Under the pieces are notes generated by a model that saw nothing but the letters and a program-made list of their open reading frames with translations, searched no databases and was not told the DNA's origin. From the NCBI GenBank assembly GCA_000697335.1, contig JNEM01011128.1:1-14689 (forward strand): a DNA stretch of 14,689 nt. Reading direction: 5' to 3'. The first letter of the stretch is position 1, and the number at the start of each line of letters is the position of its first letter. This document shows positions 8,750-14,689 of the stretch, one piece after another. The translations under genes were made by a program, and so were the position numbers. The DNA is from Conidiobolus incongruus B7586 (taxonomy: Eukaryota > Entomophthoromycota > Entomophthoromycetes > Entomophthorales > Conidiobolaceae).

Positions 8750-10083
8750 ATGACTAACCCTGACGAATGGATAGCTACACTCAGAAAGTGTGAGCCTTTA
8801 AGTGAGCAAGATATGAAGAGATTGTGCGAAAAGGTAATTCTATCGTTTCCTTAAGTAGTTGTATATGAATATTAATTGAGTGAAATTAGGTCAAAGAATT
8901 ATTGATGGAAGAATCCAACGTTCAACCCGTTTCGAGTCCCGTTACCGTTTGTGGTGATATTCACGGTCAATTTTACGATTTGTTAGAATTATTCAGAGTG
9001 GGTGGAGAGTTACCAGATACTAACTACATTTTTATGGTACTATTTCTATTTGACATTCATAATTATTAATATAGAATTTTAATTGAATTGGTTAGGGTGA
9101 TTTTGTTGATAGAGGATATTATAGTTTAGAAACTTTTAGTTTGTTGATGGCACTCAAAGCTAGGTAATTTTAAATATTATGTAATTTTTATTATTTAAGT
9201 TGTTTAATTTATACCCTGTAATATTTAGATATCCTGAAAAAATCACCTTATTGAGAGGAAATCATGAAAGTAGACAGATTACTCAAGTTTATGGTTTCTA
9301 TGGTATTACTTATATTTATTTTTCACTTTATTTATGAATTGTTATACTTATTTCATATATTATATTAAATAGAGGAATGTCAAAATAAGTACGGAAATGC
9401 AAATGTTTGGAAACACTGTTGTCAAGTTTTCGATTATTTAGGCCTGGCTGCCGTAATCTATACGTTATATTATTATTTTATAGCTTATTTAATAGATTTT
9501 TATAGATTGTCGATGGTAAAATTTTATGTGTTCACGGTGGTTTATCACCTCATATTAGAACTTTGGATCAAATTCGTACTATTCAAAGATGTCAAGAAAT
9601 TCCTCATGAGGGTGCTTTTTGTGGTTAGTTCTCTCATCATTCTATACTATTCTCAATTGTTAATTAAATCTTTTTAGATTTAATGTGGTCTGATCCTGAA
9701 GATGTAGATGTCTGGGCTGTCAGCCCCAGAGGTGCTGGTTGGTTATTTGGCGGAAAAGTTACAAATGAGGTAATCTATTAAAACAATATTTCAAATATTT
9801 TTAACTAATTTTAATTGAGTTCAATCACGTCAATGATTTGACTTTAATAGCCAGAGCTCATCAACTTGTCCAAGAAGGTTTCAAATTTATGTTTCCTGAT
9901 CAAAATTTAGTCACCGTATGGTCAGCACCCAATTATTGCTACAGATGTGGTAATGTTGCAAGCATAATGAAGATTACCGAATCTCTAGAAATCAATGAGG
10001 ACAGTTTCCTAATCTACAATGCAGTCCCAGATAATCAACGCACTGTTCCCAACAGACTTCCCGGTAGTCATTACTTTTTGTAG
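8750..10083 (+). CDS. SIT4: PP6/Sit4-type serine/threonine phosphatase catalytic subunit, 308 aa, 8 exons
   Basis: Catalytic subunit of the PP2A-like phosphatase PP6 (Sit4 in yeast), a metal-dependent Ser/Thr phosphatase that works with SAPS-family subunits in nutrient signalling and the G1/S transition. Exons: 8750-8833, 8890-9036, 9096-9163, 9229-9302, 9373-9452, 9506-9623, 9678-9769, 9820-10083. They join in frame to 927 nt. The introns (56, 59, 65, 70, 53, 54 and 50 nt) are all GT-AG. PPP-family motifs are all present: GDIHG (50-54), GDFVDRG (78-84), GNHE (110-113), HGG (161-163), RAHQ (233-236) and [11 protein letters not shown] (256-266). The C-terminus YFL matches the Leu that is carboxymethylated in PP2A-like enzymes. 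[19 protein letters not shown] and [12 protein letters not shown] fit PP6 better than PP4 or PP2A. Length is normal (human PP6 305, yeast Sit4 311). The ATG at 8750 has A at -3. No defect is seen, so it should be active. Confidence 0.96.
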
Positions 10084-11319
10084 CAAAATTTTATTAAATA
10101 AAATTTCATAAGGTTGCATTTTTACAGTTAGCCTTATATATACAGCTATATTTTAAATATAATCAAGTTAACACTATTTTTCAATTTATAGTTTTTAATT
10201 ACACTTATTATTCACTATTATTTATTATATTCTTATATATAAGATTATTTTCTAATTTCAGGGTATCTATTAATACCCATATTTTAATCTAATCATATTA
10301 AATTTGGTTAAATTTTTTCTCTTACAATAGTCAATAACTTCAATATATTAATTCAAATACCATACTCATTAGTAGTTGTAAAGATTTTAGTTTATGTCTC
10401 AATTCAATGCAAAGATATATGGAAATTAGGAAAATCTAGATTATCAATTAAAATTTGTAAATTTTGTAAATATCTAATTGCTTAATCAAAGGGACAATAT
10501 AATCAATGATTTGAAATCTTTTCCTTTTAACTTTTTAATAGCTTAAAAAATAGATATGAATTAAAATTATTAAATAAACTATATTAACTAAGGACTATAA
10601 TGTATTATATAAATTTAATTTTATTACAATCTTTTATTCATAATATTAGCTATTTACCATATTTTTCAGTTACCTAGTGCTAATGCTAATTATACTTTTC
10701 AAAACCAGTTTGTTGGATATTCAACTTCCTTTATTAAATGAATCTTTGAATTAAGTAATCTAAATTAATATAACCCTGGTTAATTTTTCTGCAATCATAG
10801 TTAAAGAGGGATTTCAAAAAATGAAAATATGTTGAAGCCAAGTCTAAAATATATTTTACCTAGCTAATTAACTATATGTTCAAATTCGTTAATATCTGAG
10901 AGACGTCTTTATATTCATGATAAATTATAATTTAAATAAGTTATAATTTCAATATCAAAATAAGACCTTAATTATAATATATATTTTTTCATTTCTTTGA
11001 TTTCTTTATAATATTTTTTCTATTGATAATAAATTTACAAATATTTCCATAATAGTCTTATGAAATATAGTATAGCATATATTTATGGTGGGACTTTAGC
11101 TTGAGTTAGAATTTGGTTTCCTTATTAAACCCATAATAACTTTTTTATATCATTAAATTACACTTTTAATCAAGTCAATTATTCAAGATAATAGATGGCT
11201 ATTCTGATATTCTGAGTTATTATCAATGCCCTTTTAATTCTCAGCTCAACAATATTATTTAAGATATTTTTTATAAATATCATTTCGAAAAACTAATTTA
11301 TTCCAATATTTAGCAAAGT
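10084..11319. other. Gene-free spacer downstream of the phosphatase gene
   Basis: No supportable gene. AATAAA at 10095-10100, just after the stop, is a plausible polyadenylation signal for the phosphatase mRNA. Sequence at 10660-10760 and 10790-10920 is less AT-biased than the deep spacers and may be remnants of old repeats, but no family can be named. Confidence 0.55.
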
Positions 11320-11560
11320 CAATTAAGATAGATCTATTATGATAAGGTTTGACAATACTTTCCAAATGTTAATTAATGTCTATATCTTCTATCAAATTTA
11401 GCTTTGTACAAAATAAAATGACTTTTATTTTTAAATTCTTTATACCAGTTAAAAACTGAAGACTGAGGAATATAATTTTTATCTTATAATTTTTATATAT
11501 TTTAACAAACAATGATAGCATATGTTTGTTTATCAATCTTATTAAAGTTATAAGATCTAA
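11320..11560 (-). pseudogene. Decayed mariner-type transposase fragment (N-terminal HTH region)
   Basis: Read on the minus strand, 11426-11474 gives PQSSVFNWYKEFKNKS. This matches the well-known end of the mariner N-terminal helix-turn-helix domain, which has the form (S/A)xSTVYRWFKRFKSG. Just upstream (11475-11525), a frame with stops gives pieces in the order NI, KL, DKNYI, like the preceding helices. Downstream (about 11320-11390), a different frame gives NIWKVLSNLIIID, resembling the linker NVEKVRELVLEDRRL. Stops and frame changes show it is dead. It appears to belong to a different family from the element at 11985-13276, whose corresponding region reads differently. Ends are not defined, and the identification rests on a short peptide match by eye. 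Confidence 0.45.
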
Positions 11561-11615
11561 TGATATATTAAATTCATTGATTTTATTATATAAAATATAC
11601 TTGAATTGATTTATA

Positions 11616-11951
11616 TTGTCACGGGCCGGAGGACCCGTTCGTCCTTAACAATTCAATTCATTCGAGAACCCCGTCACAGATCCACCTGCAACGTGACCAC
11701 AAAATACACCCGAGCAATGCAATCAATCGTTTCATCTGATGTACGGTTCGTACGCTGGGAAGACACGTCAAGCAAACTATAAATATGCCAACTACAACCA
11801 AGTTATCACGTCGGTCCTCTTCTTAGGGTACAGCCCAATAATCTAGGTTAAACAATAAATTACCCCTTTTATATCACCAAACAAGTGTAGCCTTGGAAGA
11901 CAACTATTTACTTAAAAGTTATTAGACACTTAACTCCTCAGCTAGTGTTAA
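11616..11951. mobile_element. GC-rich insertion, probable solo LTR of an LTR retrotransposon
   Basis: A sharp compositional island of about 336 bp starts with TTGTCACGGGCCGGAGGACC and ends near CTAGTGTTAA. It has many CpG and CpA sites, unlike everything around it. It has no coding frame. The short inverted ends (TTGTCAC and, on the other strand, TTAACAC), a possible flanking TATA duplication (11612-11615 and 11952-11955), a TATA-box-like CTATAAATATGCC at about 11778-11790, and a length typical of fungal LTRs all suggest a solo long terminal repeat left by recombination. It looks whole and young, as it lacks AT decay. The TATA duplication is weak evidence in AT-rich DNA, the right end is uncertain by tens of bases, and the superfamily is not determined. 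A nonautonomous DNA element is the alternative. Confidence 0.5.
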
Positions 11952-11984
11952 TATAATAAAAGTACTTTAAATATATTTTTATTA

Positions 11985-13276
11985 TTACTTTGTAATTTAA
12001 ATAATAAGAATTTTTTGTGATTGAAAAAAAATAAACATTTTAATATATAAAAAGTAAAAATAAATATATAATATAAAATTAATAATTTCTTTTATTTTTA
12101 ATAACTTTTTACTATACTTTTAGCAAAGATCTAACACTTAAAAAATAGTTTTTTTATTAAAGATTAAAATTTGATGTTTTACAAACTAATTAAATTTTCC
12201 TATAGAAATTTTCTTTCTTATAAGCTAGTTTTTTAATTACCTAAAACAATTATAATTACATAGGTTATAATCTAAAGAATATATTAGATGTGGTAGTTTT
12301 TTCTAGTTATTTTTAATTAGAAAGTTTTTTACAACTTTAGATTTATGTATTTTATAATTATTATGTAAAATAATAGGTTTTCTTAAATTATATTAAGAAT
12401 ACTAATTAAAAATAATTTTATTTAAAAATGAAATATAAAGTTTATTATTAATAGATTTTCTTTTAAAAACTAAATAAAAATAACATATGCTATTATAATC
12501 TATTACTATAATTAACATTCACTTATTAATAAAGTATTTATTTAAAGGAATTTGTAGAGAGGGTTAATTTAACTTAATCTAACACTTTGATTTATATTTT
12601 AACAAAAGATTATAACAAAATTTAAGATTTATCAATTATAATAATTTACTGTAAAAGTTTTAATTTTTAGCTATACCTTAATAAATTTTGTTTAACAATA
12701 ACTACTCTAGTTTTTTTTAAGCTTTAATTAAATTATAAAGTATTTATTTTATATTTTTATTAATTAATTTTAATTTAAACTTTAATATATATAAAATACT
12801 TATGTAACTAATATTAAAGTGTCTTAATAGTTCTTTAACTAAAATAAAAAGGTACTTTTTAATATAATTTTTTACTTTATTAATAATTAGAAGAGTAATA
12901 GTTAAAATTAATTTTTTAGATTTTAACAAGTTTTAGGTAGTTTTTTTCTTAGCTTTAAAGTAATTTACCTAGCAATAAATTGTTAATTTAAATAATATTT
13001 TATTACCAAAAGTTGTTTATAAATTTTAAATGATTTTAAAGGGTTTGTGGTTAAGTTTTACTAATATTAAAATAAAAGACTTTTGATAGTTACTATTTAG
13101 TTTAAGTATAATTAAATTAAACAACTAATTTTAAAAAATTAATTTTTTAATCAAAAAAATTATTATATATATATATATAATTTAAAACTATTTATTTTCC
13201 TATTTGTTTTGTATATATTTGTTTGTTTGAAAAATCAAAAATTAAAAAATTTCCCATTTCTTTAATTTTATAGTAA
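11985..13276 (-). mobile_element. Full-length, degenerate mariner-like transposon (second copy)
   Basis: A 1292-bp element, typical mariner length, with TA on both sides (11983-11984 and 13277-13278). Its left end is the 3' end of the element: 11985-12300 aligns base for base with the reverse complement of 1-316. Its right end (about 13240-13276, TTTCCCATTTC...ATAGTAA) is an imperfect inverted match to the same terminal repeat. It points leftward, towards the copy at the window start. Differences from that copy are almost only C-to-T and G-to-A. The transposase is destroyed by many stops, and the third catalytic Asp codon has become Asn (NPCDY in the left copy reads NLCNY here). This copy cannot encode transposase. 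Confidence 0.9.
12060..13130 (-). pseudogene. Dead mariner-like transposase gene in the second copy
   Basis: This is the transposase coding region of the degenerate element; the 5' limit is approximate. The best preserved part is 12744-12929, where a 61-codon open stretch carries KNYIKKYLFILVKELLRHFN followed by ISYISILYILKFKLKLINKN. That corresponds to the second helix-turn-helix of Tc1/mariner transposases, where a segment like ELARELGIS..SV.RIL...LGLKPYK is usual. The C-terminal block at 12230-12300 reads LPHLIYSLDYNLCNYNCF against LPHPVYSPDYNPCDYNCF in the left copy: Pro to Leu and Asp to Asn, each explained by a C:G to T:A transition. Several in-frame stops follow. The short open frame at 12744-12929 is a survivor of this gene, not a gene of its own. 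Confidence 0.75.
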
Positions 13277-13278
13277 TA

Positions 13279-14140
13279 TAAATAATTTAAAGAAATTAAA
13301 AATTTTTATCAATTTAACAATAAGTATATTTTTTGATTTGTTAATATGCTTATATATGATATCATCAAATATCATTTATTGGATATTTTTTACAATTGTT
13401 ATTTTACTAGATCCTGAAGTATAAAAACTTTTTGAACAAAGTAATATGATTAAATAGTTTTTTAAATACAAAAATATTTTAACATTATCTCTAAAATAAT
13501 CAATAACAATTGCATATAAAATCAGATAATTATTTTAAGGAAAATTCCTAATTTGAAATTAATCATGTAATATTTAATAAAAAAGATAATTATTGATTAT
13601 TTATAGATCAGCTATTAAAATAATTTCTTAAATAATTATGATATATAAAAGATTAATGTTAAAAATTTAAATATTTTTTAATTAATAATATTAATTTACC
13701 ATCAAAAATAATAATAATAAAATAATATATAAAAAATATTTTTTAATGATTGAAGAATATATATCTCAAATTAACTATTATTAAAAAATAAAATTTTCAA
13801 ATATCATAATTAATGAATGAATAATGTTTTAATCAAACGGAATAAAATAGTTATTTTTATAATCTTGAATATAAAAATATAAAAAATTTTAAGACATTTA
13901 AAATAATAACAATAAGTAATAAAATAAATATTTAATAAAATTTAAAAAAAAATTAAATAATATAAAATGTTTAAATGAAATTAGAGATTAATAAGGTAAA
14001 GGAATAAAGATGTATATAGTATTACAAAATAAAGTAATGAAAAATAAACATAATTATCAAAAAACAAAATTTGAAAAGGTTTAATATATTTTACTCAGTA
14101 ATTAATGGATACATATTATTTAATAATCAAAGTCAGCCAA
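13279..14140. other. AT-rich spacer between transposon and tRNA gene
   Basis: About 860 bases of very AT-rich sequence with no open frame, no clear repeat and no recognisable element. A hyphenated palindrome, TTAAGGAAAATTCCTTAA-like but imperfect (AAGGAAAATTCCTAA, about 13538-13552), is the only local structure noticed. Confidence 0.6.
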
Positions 14141-14212
14141 GGCTCGATGGTTTAGTGGTATAATTCTCCCTTAGGGTGGGAGAGGTCCTGGGTTCGATTC
14201 CCAGTCGAGCCC
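14141..14212 (+). tRNA. tRNA-Pro (anticodon AGG), intronless
   Basis: The cloverleaf folds by eye without mismatches in the main stems. The acceptor pairs GGCTCGA (14141-14147) with TCGAGCC (14205-14211), with discriminator C at 14212. The D arm carries TGGTTTAGTGGTATAA (internal A box). The anticodon stem pairs CTCCC (14166-14170) with GGGAG (14178-14182), and loop TTAGGGT gives anticodon AGG at 14173-14175. The variable loop is AGGTC. The T arm pairs CTGGG with CCCAG around TTCGATT (B box GGTTCGATTCC). A34 is expected to be edited to inosine, so this tRNA would read CCU, CCC and CCA proline codons. CCA is not encoded. There is no intron. The open frame starting at 14176 inside the tRNA is not a gene. 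Confidence 0.96.
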
Positions 14213-14244
14213 TGGATTCGTTGTGGTTAGCTGAATATCAAATA

Positions 14245-14249
14245 TTTTT
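14245..14249 (+). terminator. RNA polymerase III terminator of tRNA-Pro
   Basis: The first run of five T on the coding strand after the tRNA, 33 bases past its 3' end. RNA polymerase III stops at such T tracts, so the precursor would carry a trailer of about 35 nt for removal by tRNase Z. Confidence 0.65.
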
Positions 14250-14689
14250 GTATAATTTTCAATTTATTTTCCCTTTGTTATTTTTATCCTCTTCTATTTT
14301 TCAAATTTTCACATGTAATCTTGATACAATTTTTAACTTGAATAATATTCAATTTTTGAATATTAATAATATAATTATAAGTATAAATAAATCTATCAAA
14401 TATTTATCAGATATAATTTTAATCAGAAACTTTATCACCAATAATATAGATATTGATTATTTTTCCAAAAATCTATATCAACCAATATTTTTATATATCT
14501 TTTAATATGACTATATTTTAATTATTTAAAATTTATAAATATACAAAGACATCATATTATTGATAATAATATAATTAAATAAAGAGCATTTAATACAAAA
14601 ATATTCTATTTTTTTAATTATTAAACTAATAATATTTCTTAAATTTAAACAAAAAATTCTAAATATTTTGAATTCAATAAATTAAAATA
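14250..14689. other. AT-rich flank to the window end, no gene seen
   Basis: AT-rich sequence. An open frame runs on from the tRNA to 14505, but it is Ile/Asn/Phe/Leu-rich in the way expected of chance translation of AT-rich DNA, and it has no ATG of its own outside the tRNA with coding-like sequence behind it. Confidence 0.6.

Noticed and set aside
9838-10083. Separate 81-residue gene
   Set aside because: It is the last exon of the phosphatase gene read from an internal ATG. The true exon starts at 9820 after a GT-AG intron.
10661-10741. Possible exon after a TTTTTCAG acceptor-like site (about 10670)
   Set aside because: It gives only 19 codons before a stop, there is no partner exon or donor upstream, and such acceptors occur by chance in T-rich DNA.
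12744-12929. Independent 61-residue gene on the minus strand
   Set aside because: The peptide aligns in style and position with the second helix-turn-helix of the dead mariner transposase in which it lies.
14176-14505. 109-residue plus-strand gene
   Set aside because: It starts inside the tRNA-Pro gene and continues into AT-rich flank with chance-like composition.
1-14689. CRISPR arrays, bacterial operons, rRNA genes, telomere repeats
   Set aside because: No spaced direct repeats, no rRNA-like blocks and no tandem telomere motif were found. Splicing and the forkhead domain make the window eukaryotic.

Overview
The window looks like a piece of a very AT-rich fungal genome, probably an early-diverging lineage. 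Forkhead factors of this kind are known only from animals, fungi and their close relatives. The one spliced gene has seven GT-AG introns of only 50-70 nt. Coding DNA stands out as small islands of higher GC in long spacers that are mostly A and T. The exact lineage cannot be read from the sequence.

Layout, left to right. Bases 1-316 are the 3' end of a mariner-like DNA transposon, with an open C-terminal reading frame of 73 residues. Directly behind it, on the minus strand, is an intronless forkhead transcription factor of 376 aa (339-1469). Its upstream region carries a short imperfect inverted-repeat element (about 1582-1752). A long gene-poor AT-rich spacer follows, then a 120-residue orphan protein on the minus strand (6231-6593). 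After another AT-rich spacer comes the plus-strand gene for the PP6/Sit4-type catalytic phosphatase subunit (8750-10083, 8 exons, 308 aa). The right part is a transposon graveyard: a decayed mariner helix-turn-helix piece (about 11320-11560, minus), a GC-rich solo-LTR-like insertion (about 11616-11951), and a full-length but dead second copy of the mariner-like element (11985-13276, minus). A tRNA-Pro(AGG) gene lies at 14141-14212.

The genes show no operon-like relation. The phosphatase and the forkhead factor are both of kinds used in growth, nutrient and cell-cycle control, but nothing in the sequence links them beyond being 7 kb apart.

The most striking observation is the comparison of the two mariner copies. 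Over the 316 bases they share, I count about 31 transitions, one transversion and one 1-base indel. Every transition runs from C:G in the left copy to T:A in the right copy, on both strands, and about 19 of them fall at CpA. This is the pattern of RIP (repeat-induced point mutation) or a similar cytosine-deaminating defence. The GC-rich LTR-like insertion only 33 bases away shows no such decay. All counts are by hand from the sequence.
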